From assembly GCA_938074565.1 (NCBI GenBank), contig CALJEQ010000018.1, positions 62,001-126,000 on the forward strand: 64,000 bases of DNA, in the 5' to 3' direction. Of the stretch, positions 1 through 9,139 are shown piece by piece. The notes under the pieces were generated by a model. It was not told where the DNA came from. It saw nothing but the letters and a program-made list of their open reading frames with translations, and ran no database searches. The translations under genes and the position numbers were made by a program. The DNA comes from an uncultured Alkaliphilus sp. (lineage in GTDB: Bacteria; Bacillota; Clostridia; Peptostreptococcales; Natronincolaceae). Every line of letters begins with the position of its first letter. The first letter of the stretch is position 1.

Positions 1-245
1 TAGCTAGGGAAAAACAAATTTCAGATGAACAGGTAGTTAAAGCAGTGGAAAAGGCTAATAAGAGTTTTCAGCCTTTTGATAGAAGATTTGAAATATCCGT
101 ACATGAAAAAACAAATACAATTATGGTGAAAGTAATAAATTCTACTAATGATGAATTAATTAGAGAAGTACCCCCTGAAAAGATATTGGACATGGTTGCT
201 CATATGTTGGAAGTAGCAGGGATTTTAGTGGATAAAAAGGTATAG
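1..245 (+). CDS. flaG: FlaG family flagellar protein, 5' end outside window
   Basis: The frame is open from base 3 to the stop, so the gene begins before the window. The visible part is about 80 residues. The central segment (FEISVHEKTNTIMVKVI followed by REVPPEKILDM) matches the usual FlaG core. FlaG proteins are small and encoded next to fliD; they influence filament length, but their mechanism is poorly known. It precedes fliD by about 30 bases and is probably co-transcribed with it. An internal GTG at base 45 could serve as a start, but the upstream residues still look like FlaG, so I treat the gene as truncated by the window edge. Confidence 0.85.
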   Translation, partial: AREKQISDEQVVKAVEKANKSFQPFDRRFEISVHEKTNTIMVKVINSTNDELIREVPPEKILDMVAHMLEVAGILVDKKV

Positions 246-277
246 GTGGATATAATTATTAGAATGGGGTGATTTAT

Positions 278-1915
278 GTGAGAATAGGTGGAATCGCATC
301 GGGGATGGATACAGAACAAATGGTTAAAGACTTAATGAGGGCAGAACGAGCAAGAATGAATAAATTCTTGAGGCAAGAACAAACAATAAAATGGAAACAA
401 ACAGCATATAACGATACTAACAAAATAATGGCGAATTTTATTTTAAATAGCAGAAGTGATTTTGGACTTAATCAAATTTCTTCAACTGGGAACATTAGAA
501 AGAGTAATGTAGATAACTTTTCTTGGGCGAAGAAGGCAACCTCCAGTAATGAAGGAATTGTATCAGCCACTGCTAGAGCCAATGCTGTAAATGGAGATCA
601 TAAAATAAAAGTAAGTCAGTTAGCATCAAATGCTACCATGTTAAGCAATAATTTAAAGATTGCAAATGATGAAAACAAATTAGAAATACCTGTATTAAAT
701 GATAATTTTAAGTTTAATGAAGCTGGTGAAATTAGGATAGAGACCCATATGGGTAGTACAGTAATTGAAATTAATGCTGGGGATGACATCAGTACTTTTG
801 TGTCTAAGATTAATAATGCCATAGATAGTGCAGACCCTGACAAGAAGTTAAGTTTGGGAGTAAGGGCAGCTTTTGATCGTAATTTAGGACAACTGATGAT
901 TACCACAAAGGATACAGGAAAAGATATTTATGTTAGTGTATCAGATGTTACAGGTGATAATGCAGAGAAAATTTTTGGGTTATACGATGCAGGTGTTACA
1001 TCAGCCACTAGTTACGGAAAAAGTGCAGAAATAGAGTATAATGGTAATCCTTTAGAAATGGCGACTAACAACTTTTCAGTTTTTGGAATAGATATAAACC
1101 TTAAAGATGTTACACCCGCTAATACAACCATTAACATTAACATAGGAACAAATGTGGATGGAATTTATGACAAAGTAAAAGGTTTTATTGATAACTACAA
1201 TGAAATGGTAGGCTTTGTAACTTCAAGAACCAGTGAAACTAGGTATAGAGATTTTTTTCCACTGGTTAAAGATGAAAAGGATGCCATGTCAGAAAAAGAT
1301 ATAGAACAGTGGGAACAAAAGGCAAAAAGTGGTATTTTAAGAAATGATGAGACTATTACAAAAACATTTCAAGGCATTAGATCTAGCTTGTACATGAATG
1401 TTGGCGGAGTAACTGGAACATTTAAGCACCTAACAGATATAGGTATTGCCACAGGTGGGTATAAAGAGGGTGGAAAGCTAGTTATTAACGAAAACCGTCT
1501 AAGAGACGCTATTAATAATGATCCTGAAGGGGTTATGGATCTATTCTTTAAAGCCCCTGATATAGGATTAACTGGTGAGGCAAGAACAAAAGAGTCAGGC
1601 ATTGTTCAAAGAGTATATGATGGTATTGTTTCAGGAATGAAGGAAGTAATACGAAAGGCAGGTACTGGTGGTGACACATCTTTTTTAAGGAGTGTACAAG
1701 GTAATATATTAACAGAATACGCCACAAAACATAGTTCAATTAGCGTGTTAGACAAAGATATAAGTGGAATTAATTCAAGAATTTCTAAAGAAGAAACAAT
1801 ATTGGCTAAAAGAGAAGAACGATATTGGAAGCAATTCTCAGCAATGGAAAAGGCGATGGCTAAAATGCAACAACAAAGTACATGGATCATGTCTCAAATG
1901 GGCTTAAGTCAATAG
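278..1915 (+). CDS. fliD: Flagellar filament cap protein FliD (hook-associated protein 2)
   Basis: This 545-residue protein is the filament cap that promotes flagellin polymerisation at the distal tip outside the cell. The N-terminus (RIGGIASGMDTEQMVKDLM) is the FliD_N signature, and the C-terminal third contains the coiled FliD_C region ending in MSQMGLSQ. The chosen start is the GTG at 278, placed 5 bases after a GGGGTGA ribosome binding site; an in-frame GTG at 269 would overlap that site. It lies between flaG and fliS, the standard Firmicute order. Length is normal for the family. Confidence 0.95.
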   Translation: MRIGGIASGMDTEQMVKDLMRAERARMNKFLRQEQTIKWKQTAYNDTNKIMANFILNSRSDFGLNQISSTGNIRKSNVDNFSWAKKATSSNEGIVSATARANAVNGDHKIKVSQLASNATMLSNNLKIANDENKLEIPVLNDNFKFNEAGEIRIETHMGSTVIEINAGDDISTFVSKINNAIDSADPDKKLSLGVRAAFDRNLGQLMITTKDTGKDIYVSVSDVTGDNAEKIFGLYDAGVTSATSYGKSAEIEYNGNPLEMATNNFSVFGIDINLKDVTPANTTININIGTNVDGIYDKVKGFIDNYNEMVGFVTSRTSETRYRDFFPLVKDEKDAMSEKDIEQWEQKAKSGILRNDETITKTFQGIRSSLYMNVGGVTGTFKHLTDIGIATGGYKEGGKLVINENRLRDAINNDPEGVMDLFFKAPDIGLTGEARTKESGIVQRVYDGIVSGMKEVIRKAGTGGDTSFLRSVQGNILTEYATKHSSISVLDKDISGINSRISKEETILAKREERYWKQFSAMEKAMAKMQQQSTWIMSQMGLSQ

Positions 1916-1936
1916 GACATATAAGGAGGAATAAAT

Positions 1937-2317
1937 ATGGCAATGAGTAATCCATATAGTCAATATAAAGAAAATAGCATAAAAACCGCAAGTCCACAAG
2001 AATTAACTCTAATGTTATATAATGGAGCATTAAAATTTATTAATCAAGGTAAACTATTTATTGAGCAAAAGAATATACCCAGTGCTAATGAATCCTTAAA
2101 GCGAGCTCAAGACATTATTACAGAACTTAATATTACATTGGATATGAATTATGAAATATCTAAGAACTTAAGGGGACTGTATATGTATATTTTAGAGAAG
2201 TTAGTAGAGGCTAATATTACAAAAGATTGTAAACATCTAGATGAAGCTGCATCAATGGTAACACAGCTAAGGGATACGTGGAAGGAAGCTATGAGATTAG
2301 CTAAGATAGGAAAATAG
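1937..2317 (+). CDS. fliS: Flagellin export chaperone FliS
   Basis: This 126-residue cytosolic chaperone binds the C-terminus of flagellin and keeps it unpolymerised before export. The N-terminal pattern (NPYSQYKENSIKTASPQEL followed by LTLMLYNGALKFI) is characteristic of FliS. An AAGGAGGA ribosome binding site sits 6 bases before the ATG. It follows fliD by 21 bases and abuts the next gene, consistent with one operon. A second, divergent fliS paralogue lies immediately after the flagellin gene at 16227. Confidence 0.95.
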   Translation: MAMSNPYSQYKENSIKTASPQELTLMLYNGALKFINQGKLFIEQKNIPSANESLKRAQDIITELNITLDMNYEISKNLRGLYMYILEKLVEANITKDCKHLDEAASMVTQLRDTWKEAMRLAKIGK

Positions 2318-2326
2318 GTGATGGGG

Positions 2327-2815
2327 ATGAATGTTGAAGTATTGACAGATTATCTAATAAGGATTAGTGAAGGAAAACTTCAGTTAATTAGTAAACTGCT
2401 GGATTTATCTGTTCAACAACGAGAAGCCCTTCAAGTAGTGGAAGAAGAAGATATGAAGCTACTTAATGATCTAATTCAGCAAAAGCATGAAACTATTGGA
2501 AAAATAGATGTTTTAGATAAAGAGTTTTTAGATAAATTTACTCAGTTAAAGCAAGGTCTAGGAATAAATAGTTTTGCAGACCTTAAAGATGAACCAGTAG
2601 TGGGAATAAAAACTTTGAAACAAAAAATACAAGAAATTATGAATATTACTGAAGATATTAGAATATTAGATGAAGCTAACACAAAAAAAGCTAAGGATAA
2701 TATGGATCAAATTAAGCAACAGCTAAAGACAGTTAAGATAGGAAAGAAAGCAAACTACGGTTATGGTAAAAAATTTAGTGAAAATCCTTCGATATTGATT
2801 GATAAGAAAAAGTAA
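2327..2815 (+). CDS. FlgN/FliT-like flagellar chaperone
   Basis: This is a 162-residue, almost entirely alpha-helical, charged protein without a signal peptide. Position (directly after fliS) and helical character fit the FlgN/FliT group of export chaperones for hook-associated proteins. Sequence identity with any one member is too weak for me to separate FlgN from FliT. The upstream frame begins at a GTG at 2318, immediately after the fliS stop, but the ATG at 2327 has better spacing from the AGGTGA motif. The lysine-rich C-terminus (KKANYGYGKK) is typical of this Clostridia subset. Confidence 0.65.
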   Translation: MNVEVLTDYLIRISEGKLQLISKLLDLSVQQREALQVVEEEDMKLLNDLIQQKHETIGKIDVLDKEFLDKFTQLKQGLGINSFADLKDEPVVGIKTLKQKIQEIMNITEDIRILDEANTKKAKDNMDQIKQQLKTVKIGKKANYGYGKKFSENPSILIDKKK

Positions 2816-2827
2816 ATGAGGTATAAT

Positions 2828-3040
2828 AGAATGTAGCCATGAAGGTCTGTGGTTGTAAGTCCATGCCAGTCGCAGGCAAAAGGACCCACGTAAGATAACA
2901 CAAAAATAGTTATTGATCATGGTGCGGCTTAGAGGTAAGCCCTGCCGGGAAAACCGAGAGAGGTAGTAGTGAAGGTAACCCCCAGCGAACCCTCCAGCAG
3001 GCGAGTGTGGGGTCAAAAACCAGGTCAGCTTCATGGATAT
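2828..3040 (+). ncRNA. raiA-motif noncoding RNA
   Basis: A roughly 210-base GC-richer block lies between the flagellar operon and the RaiA/HPF gene. Its ends pair: CCATGAAG at 2837-2844 with CTTCATGG at 3029-3036. The interior holds many purine-rich conserved-looking segments such as GCCGGGAAAACCGAGAGAGG. A strong terminator follows directly. Size, closing stem and location upstream of raiA/hpf fit the raiA RNA motif, reported in Clostridia to affect sporulation and aggregation. The identification rests on recall of the motif and on context; no covariance search was run. No convincing protein frame covers it. Confidence 0.75.
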
Positions 3041-3042
3041 AT

Positions 3043-3079
3043 AAAAAAGTCTTTGATATTTATATCAAAGGCTTTTTTT
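3043..3079 (+). terminator. Intrinsic terminator after the raiA RNA
   Basis: A 10-base-pair stem, GTCTTTGATA with TATCAAAGGC, carries a 4-base loop and is followed by seven T residues. It sets the 3' end of the raiA RNA and separates it from hpf. Confidence 0.9.
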
Positions 3080-3209
3080 GCATTTGAAAAAATACTAAAT
3101 TCTACTATGTTAAATCTAAAAAGGTAATACTATAGAGATAAATACAATAATAAAGAATAAATGTAAATAGATGGGGTATAAATAAAAAGTTAGAATTTTT
3201 TAAATAAAT

Positions 3210-3327
3210 TTATACACAGAATATACACAGCCTTGTCCTATTGAAAAATAAGTTATCAACAAGTTTATCAACATTATCCACAGTCTTGTTATAAACATAT
3301 ACACAATCAAATTTCATATTATCCACA
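3210..3327. promoter_or_regulatory. DnaA-box cluster 1
   Basis: Seven DnaA-box-like 9-mers lie in 118 bases, all in one orientation. TTATCCACA is perfect at 3274-3282 and 3319-3327; TTATACACA is at 3210-3218. One-mismatch versions are at 3221-3229, 3253-3261, 3265-3273 and 3297-3305. No dnaA, dnaN or other origin gene is in the window, so this looks like a remote cluster that could titrate DnaA or control hpf. The rest of the 3080-3664 interval is AT-rich with no gene. Confidence 0.7.
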
Positions 3328-3664
3328 AGAAAAGTGTCGAAAAAAACTGAAAATTCAACGGATTAAGAGATATATGTCTATGGGTTTGTAAATAAAGTAT
3401 TATTATTTAAGAATAATAAAATTGGTTACTAAAAATAGAACATTAAATAAAAAAACATATAAATTGTGGTTTTTTTGTTAATAATAGGTTGACATATTTT
3501 ATCTTTTGTAGGAAAATTATAAAAAGTGTACAAATTATTGATTACAGGTTTTAATATTGGGTAGATATTGAATTAATTAGTAAAAAATCCAGTAAATGAT
3601 GTAATAATTTTAAGCTGACATAAAAGGTCAGTTTAATTCTATAGAAGTGAAGGGAGCTGAACAT

Positions 3665-4198
3665 ATGAGAGTAATAGTAAGTGGAAAAAATATTGAAGTA
3701 ACAGATGCATTAAGAGGTTCTATCGAATCTAAAATGACAAAGCTTGAGAAATTTTTTAATCAGGAAGTAGAGGCTAAAGCTACCCTATCAGTGCAAAAAA
3801 CTAGACAAATCATTGAAGTAACAATTCCTGCTAATGGTACTATACTAAGAGCAGAAGAATCAACAGAAGACATGTATACATCTATTGACAAAGTTGTAGA
3901 CAAGCTAACAAGACAACTTAGAAAGCATAAAACTAAGTTGGAGAATAGGAATACTAAATATCAAACAATTAGATTTGAAAATATTCCATTGCTTCAAGAA
4001 GACGCTTCTAATGTAGATTCTAAAATTGTTAAAACAAAAAGATTTGCTATCAAACCTATGAACGCAGAGGAAGCAGTACTACAAATGGAGCTAATAGGCC
4101 ATAACTTCTTCGTTTATACAAATGCAGAAACAGAAGAAGTAAATGTTGTATATAAAAGAAAAGATGGTAACTATGGGTTGATTGAACCTGAAATGTAG
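3665..4198 (+). CDS. hpf: Long-form ribosome hibernation promoting factor
   Basis: This 177-residue protein dimerises 70S ribosomes into inactive 100S particles under stress or stationary phase. Residues 1 to about 100 form the RaiA/YfiA fold (MRVIVSGKNIEVTDALRG), and the last 55 or so residues form the dimerising tail (KRFAIKPMNAEEAVLQMEL) that defines the long form. The start is the ATG at 3665, with AAGGGAG upstream; an earlier in-frame GTG at 3647 overlaps that site. The long upstream region holds the DnaA-box cluster and a small stem (AAGCTGACATAAAAGGTCAG) just before the gene. Confidence 0.93.
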   Translation: MRVIVSGKNIEVTDALRGSIESKMTKLEKFFNQEVEAKATLSVQKTRQIIEVTIPANGTILRAEESTEDMYTSIDKVVDKLTRQLRKHKTKLENRNTKYQTIRFENIPLLQEDASNVDSKIVKTKRFAIKPMNAEEAVLQMELIGHNFFVYTNAETEEVNVVYKRKDGNYGLIEPEM

Positions 4199-4238
4199 AA
4201 AATATTTAGTTGTTATTTTATTGACTTTACCAGAACTT

Positions 4239-4273
4239 AAAGCAGCCAAACAGGCTGCTTTATCTTTTTTTTG
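4239..4273 (+). terminator. Intrinsic terminator of hpf
   Basis: A perfect 9-base-pair stem, AAAGCAGCC with GGCTGCTTT, is closed by a 5-base loop and followed by ATCTTTTTTTT. Confidence 0.92.
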
Positions 4274-4396
4274 AAAAGAAAGAATATTAAATATTATAAA
4301 AACAAAAAAATAGGAAGGAAAAAGAAAAAAAATAGAGAATTTTTAAGTAAGTCTTTTAGGTTTTATAAAAAGCTATAGACAAAGGGGAAAGAAAAT

Positions 4397-5002
4397 ATGA
4401 TTTTTGAAGCGTTATTAATGGGTATTATAGTGGGTAAAGTAAAAGGAGGACAATTTAAACGTTTAGGTTACATGACTTTAAAATTTCCTTTTATGGTAAT
4501 TCTGTCTTTTATTTTAATGTTAATGACCTCAATTATGATTTCAATAGGACACGAGGCATTTATTAAGCATAGGATGATATTGTATATTATATCCTATTGT
4601 ATTCTTTTTCTTGTTTTGTTTTTAAATCTACATAATAAGTCTATTTGGTTAATACTAATAGGGACAATAGCTAATTTTGCAGCCATTGTTCTAAATCAAG
4701 GAAGTATGCCTATTGATCTTAAAATATTACAAAATACAGGTTTTGAAAATATGTTGCAATCCATTAGCATGGGGGCGCTACCTAACTATATTTCTCTGGA
4801 TCAAGCCTATCCCCTAACAGAATATTTAGGTAAGCGTTTAGTAACACCAAATTTCTATCCATTAAAACAGATATTTACAATTGGAGATGCACTGATTTCT
4901 TTGGGACTATTTTTATATATTCAAAAAATAATGCAATCAAAAATATATCGTAAAGCTGTTGGTGTTATTCGTTTTGATCATCAAGGTAAAGTTAAAAGGT
5001 AG
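4397..5002 (+). CDS. DUF5317-like integral membrane protein
   Basis: This 201-residue protein has about five hydrophobic segments and no signal cleavage site. The motif NQGSMPIDLKIL, followed by a segment ending in an aromatic amphipathic stretch, recalls the DUF5317 family, which is common beside cell-cycle or secretion genes in Clostridia and has no assigned biochemistry. The start follows AAAGGGGAAAG. It stands alone between hpf and secA, each boundary marked by a terminator. Function is unknown to me. Confidence 0.6.
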   Translation: MIFEALLMGIIVGKVKGGQFKRLGYMTLKFPFMVILSFILMLMTSIMISIGHEAFIKHRMILYIISYCILFLVLFLNLHNKSIWLILIGTIANFAAIVLNQGSMPIDLKILQNTGFENMLQSISMGALPNYISLDQAYPLTEYLGKRLVTPNFYPLKQIFTIGDALISLGLFLYIQKIMQSKIYRKAVGVIRFDHQGKVKR

Positions 5003-5054
5003 AAATGGAATGAATTTACAAGATAAAGTAATAAATTGGCTTTCAATAAGTAAA

Positions 5055-5090
5055 AATAAGCTGAGATAAGAAACTCAGCTTATTGATTTT
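5055..5090 (+). terminator. Probable terminator between the membrane protein and secA
   Basis: An 11-base-pair stem, AATAAGCTGAG with CTCAGCTTATT, is followed by GATTTT. The stem is strong but the T tract is short. Confidence 0.65.
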
Positions 5091-5148
5091 ATAATTTGTT
5101 GTGTTACAATGTATTTTAGTATCGAAAATAGAACTCGAGGTGGTAATT

Positions 5149-7818
5149 GTGAAAAGCATATTTGAGAAAGTATTTGGAACTCATAGTGATAGGGAGATAA
5201 AACGATTAAAGAAGACAGTTGAGCATATCTTATCTTTAGAGCCACAGTATCAACAATTAACAGATGATGAATTAAAGGATAAGACTAGACAATTTAAAGA
5301 AAGATTAAAAAAGAATGAGACATTAGATGATATATTACCAGAGGCGTTTGCTACTGCAAGAGAAGCGGCTTGGAGGATTTTAGGGATGAAGCATTACCCT
5401 GTTCAATTATATGGGGGAATGATTCTACACCAGGGAAGAATAGCAGAAATGAAGACGGGTGAAGGTAAAACGTTAGTAGCAACATTACCAGTTTATTTAA
5501 ATGCTTTAGAAGGAAAAGGTGTACATGTTATTACAGTAAATGATTACTTAGCGAAACGTGATATGGAGTGGATGGGAAAAGTATATAACTTTTTAGGTTT
5601 AACTGTGGGGGTAGTTGTTCATGGAGTTACACCAAAGGAAAGAAAAGCTGCATATGAGGCAGATATAACCTATGGAACTAATAATGAGTTTGGTTTTGAT
5701 TATTTAAGGGACAATATGGTTATACACAAAGAAGATATGACACAAAGGGATTTAAACTTTGCCATTGTGGATGAGGTGGATAGTATATTAGTAGATGAAG
5801 CTAGAACGCCTTTAATAATCTCAGGGCAAGGGGAAAAGTCTACTAAAATGTATTTTGTTGTAGATCAGTTTGTTAGAACCCTTAAAAATGAAGCTGATTT
5901 TACTATTGATGAAAAGGCAAATTCCATAGCTTTAACAGAAGAAGGGGTAGAGAAGGCTGAAAAGTACTTTGGTATAGAAAATCTTTCTGATATTGCCAAT
6001 ATGGAGGTCTCACACCATGTTAATCAAGCGTTAAAGGCACAGAATTTAATGAAAAGAGACAAAGACTATGTAGTTAAGGATGGAGAAGTAGTTATTGTTG
6101 ATGAATTTACAGGTAGATTAATGTTTGGCCGTCGTTATAGTGATGGATTACACCAAGCGATTGAAGCTAAGGAAGGATTAGATATACAAAGAGAATCCAA
6201 AACATTAGCTACAATTACCTTCCAAAATTATTTTAGAATGTATAATAAATTAGCAGGTATGACTGGAACAGCAAAAACTGAAGAAGAAGAGTTTGTATCC
6301 ATTTATGGTATGGATGTTATTGAAATGCCCACCAATAAACCAGTGGTGCGTCAAGATAATGCGGATAGTATTTATAAAACAGAAAATGGTAAGTTTTTAG
6401 CCCTTGCTAAAGATATAGAAGAAAAACATGCTAAAAAACAACCAGTGTTGGTGGGTACTATTTCTATTGAGAAATCAGAAGAGTTATCAAAACTATTGAA
6501 AAAAAGAGGTGTCCCCCACGAGGTACTTAATGCTAAGCAACATGAAAGGGAAGCAGAAATTGTAGCTCAAGCAGGCCGTAAAGGAGCTGTAACAATAGCT
6601 ACTAACATGGCAGGACGTGGTACGGATATTATCTTAGGAGGAAACCCAGAATTTTTAGCTAAACGTGAGCTGAAAAAGAGGGGTTATAATGATGAGATAT
6701 TAGCAATGGTGACTAGCCATAATGAAACAGATGATGAAGAATTAAAGGCAGCAAAAGCTTTATATGAAGAAGTATATAAAGAAATTAAAAAAGATACTGA
6801 TAAAGAGCATCAGGAAGTTACAGCAGTTGGAGGTCTTCATATTATTGGTACTGAAAGACATGAGTCTAGACGGATTGATAATCAGTTAAGAGGACGGGCA
6901 GGGAGACAAGGAGACCCAGGTTCTAGTCGTTTCTATATCTCTTTACAAGATGACCTTATGCGTTTGTTTGGTGGAGAAAAGATGCAGGGTTTAGTAGAAA
7001 AAATGGGATTAGCGGAAGACGAGGCAATAGAGCATGGTTTATTAACAAGAAGTATAGAAAATGCTCAAAAGAAAGTGGAAGGACGTAACTTTGGAATTCG
7101 TAAACATGTACTACAGTATGATGATGTTATGAATAAACAAAGAGAAGTTATCTACGGGGAACGTAGAAAAGTATTATCTGGTGAAAATATGAGGGATCAA
7201 GTATTTAATATGATAGAAGGTATTGTTGACAGTGCTATTGCCCTATATACAGCTGACGCAAAATATCCAGAAGATTGGGATTTAGAAGGTTTGTCTGAGT
7301 ACTTATATGGTGTGTTTTTACCTGCAAATTCTCTGGAATTAGGAGAAGTTGAAGAACTAACGGTGGAGGTATTGAAGGAAAAAATATTAGAAGTTGCCCA
7401 TAAAGTATATGAAGTTAAAGAAACAGACTTCACATCTGAAAGAATGAGAGAAATTGAACGAATTATCCTACTTCAAGTAATTGATACTAAGTGGATGGAT
7501 CATATTGACGCTATGGATCAGTTGAGACAGGGAATCGGCTTAAGGGCAATTGGTCAAGAAGATCCTGTAAGGGCTTACCAAGTTGAAGGTTTTGATATGT
7601 TCCATGAAATGATTAAAAATATTCAAGAAGAAACAGTTAGATATTTATTCCACATACAAAAGGAATCGGTTATAGAACGTAAACAAGTGGCAAAACCTAT
7701 AGAAGCAACCCATGGTGAAAAAAATCGACCAACTACTATTGTTAAGGATGATGATATAGGAAGAAATGAACCATGTCCATGTGGAAGTGGGAAAAAGTAT
7801 AAGAAATGCTGTGGATAA
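5149..7818 (+). CDS. secA: Preprotein translocase ATPase SecA
   Basis: SecA is the motor that drives unfolded preproteins through SecYEG at the membrane. The 889-residue product shows Walker A ([14 protein letters not shown]), the [16 protein letters not shown] helicase motif II, the second nucleotide-binding motif [14 protein letters not shown], and a C-terminal SEC-C zinc site ([13 protein letters not shown]). I start at the GTG at 5149, about 5 bases after GAGGTGG; the frame is open 48 bases further upstream with no good site. Length is normal for Clostridia. prfB follows 16 bases later, so the two are probably co-transcribed. Confidence 0.97.
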   Translation: MKSIFEKVFGTHSDREIKRLKKTVEHILSLEPQYQQLTDDELKDKTRQFKERLKKNETLDDILPEAFATAREAAWRILGMKHYPVQLYGGMILHQGRIAEMKTGEGKTLVATLPVYLNALEGKGVHVITVNDYLAKRDMEWMGKVYNFLGLTVGVVVHGVTPKERKAAYEADITYGTNNEFGFDYLRDNMVIHKEDMTQRDLNFAIVDEVDSILVDEARTPLIISGQGEKSTKMYFVVDQFVRTLKNEADFTIDEKANSIALTEEGVEKAEKYFGIENLSDIANMEVSHHVNQALKAQNLMKRDKDYVVKDGEVVIVDEFTGRLMFGRRYSDGLHQAIEAKEGLDIQRESKTLATITFQNYFRMYNKLAGMTGTAKTEEEEFVSIYGMDVIEMPTNKPVVRQDNADSIYKTENGKFLALAKDIEEKHAKKQPVLVGTISIEKSEELSKLLKKRGVPHEVLNAKQHEREAEIVAQAGRKGAVTIATNMAGRGTDIILGGNPEFLAKRELKKRGYNDEILAMVTSHNETDDEELKAAKALYEEVYKEIKKDTDKEHQEVTAVGGLHIIGTERHESRRIDNQLRGRAGRQGDPGSSRFYISLQDDLMRLFGGEKMQGLVEKMGLAEDEAIEHGLLTRSIENAQKKVEGRNFGIRKHVLQYDDVMNKQREVIYGERRKVLSGENMRDQVFNMIEGIVDSAIALYTADAKYPEDWDLEGLSEYLYGVFLPANSLELGEVEELTVEVLKEKILEVAHKVYEVKETDFTSERMREIERIILLQVIDTKWMDHIDAMDQLRQGIGLRAIGQEDPVRAYQVEGFDMFHEMIKNIQEETVRYLFHIQKESVIERKQVAKPIEATHGEKNRPTTIVKDDDIGRNEPCPCGSGKKYKKCCG

Positions 7819-7834
7819 TAATTGAGGTGAAAAG

Positions 7835-8945
7835 ATGCTGAATTTAGATATTTACAAACAGCAACTTGCAAAGGTGCTGGAGCACATAAAGGAAATGAGG
7901 GCTTCTCTTTGACATAGATCAGTTAAATATACTGGTATTAGACTATGAAGCAAAAATGTCGGAGACGGGGTTTTGGGATAATCCCCAACAAGCTCAAGAG
8001 GTTTTAAAGAAGAGCAAGTCCTATAAAGACCTTATTGACACTTATGCAAAATTGATTTCAACCCACGAAGAATTAGATATGATGGTGGCGTTTATTGAAG
8101 AAGGAGATACTACCTTTGAGGCTGATCTGGTACAGGGAATTAACTCTCTTGAAAGTAATATAGAAGAGTTAAAGTTATCTACCCTTCTAAAAGGAGAATA
8201 TGATAGAAACAATTCAATTCTTTCTATTCATGCTGGTACTGGTGGACTAGATGCCCAGGATTGGGCAAAGATGTTAATGAGGATGTATACCCGTTGGGCA
8301 GAGAAAAAAGGTTATAAAGTTAAGATTTTAGACTTATTACAAGATCCAGAAGCTGGGATTAAAAGTGTAACCATATTAATAGAGGGGATTAATGCCTATG
8401 GTTTTCTTAAGTCTGAAAAAGGAGTACATCGCTTAGTAAGGGTGTCTCCCTATGACTCATCTGGAAAACGGCATACTTCTTTTGCATCAGTGGATGTAAT
8501 GCCAGAAATAGACGAACAAGTAGAAATAGATATTAAAACATCGGATCTTAAAGTAGATACATTCCGTGCCAGTGGTGCAGGTGGACAACATGTAAACAAA
8601 ACAGATTCAGCAGTACGTATTACCCATTTACCAACAGGAATTGTTGTTCAATGTCAAAATGAAAGATCACAGCATAGTAATCGTGAAACAGCAATGGCTC
8701 TTTTAAAGTCAAAATTAGTGGAAGTAAAGGAGCGGGAAAATAAAGAACTTATTGAAGATATTCAAGGAGAGTATAGTCAAATAGCTTGGGGTAGTCAGAT
8801 TCGTTCTTATGTATTTAATCCATATAATCTTGTTAAAGATCATCGGACAAATGTTGACATAGGGAATACGCAAGCTGTTATGGATGGAGAAATAGATGGG
8901 TTTATAAATGAGTACTTAAAGCAGAGTTTAGGTGTAAATACCTAA
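7835..8945 (+). CDS. prfB: Peptide chain release factor 2 with programmed +1 frameshift
   Basis: RF2 releases peptides at UGA and UAA codons. Translation starts at ATG 7835 and meets an in-frame TGA at 7910-7912 after codon CTT; a +1 slip on CTT-T-GAC joins it to the long frame ending at 8945, giving about 369 residues. An AGGG element at 7898-7901 lies 5 bases before the slip codon, as in known prfB sites. The GGQ motif is present (SGAGGQHVNKTDSA). The codon-recognition tripeptide reads SPY rather than the usual SPF. The distal frame alone, from 7956, is not a complete protein. Confidence 0.96.
7907..7913 (+). promoter_or_regulatory. RF2 autoregulatory +1 frameshift site
   Basis: The heptamer CTTTGAC puts a UGA stop after Leu codon CTT. 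Low RF2 slows termination and favours the +1 slip, so RF2 regulates its own synthesis. The upstream AGGG Shine-Dalgarno-like stimulator is present. Confidence 0.95.
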
Positions 8946-8958
8946 ACTCTGCTTTTTT
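8920..8958 (+). terminator. Terminator overlapping the end of prfB
   Basis: A 14-base-pair stem begins inside the last codons of prfB (AGCAGAGTTTAGGT) and pairs with ACCTAAACTCTGCT, followed by six T residues. Confidence 0.93.
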
Positions 8959-9139
8959 ATAAAAGTTGACTAAAAATGTCGTATTATAAAAATTTTATAG
9001 TAAAATTTCATAAAGTTAAAGGTATTTTCAATTATTTATAGAATTTAATATGTATTAATATTTAATCATTTTAATTAATATTAGACATATGTTAATAATA
9101 AAGGTTTTAAAGTAAACCAACTGGAGAGAGGGAATAAAC

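Noticed and set aside
2723..3034. Minus-strand 103-codon frame across the raiA RNA region
   Set aside because: No ribosome binding site, low-complexity composition, and it overlaps a structured RNA and the end of the FlgN-like gene.
3210..3327. Interpretation as the chromosomal origin oriC
   Set aside because: No dnaA, dnaN, rpmH or AT-rich unwinding region with the usual neighbours; only a box cluster is supported.
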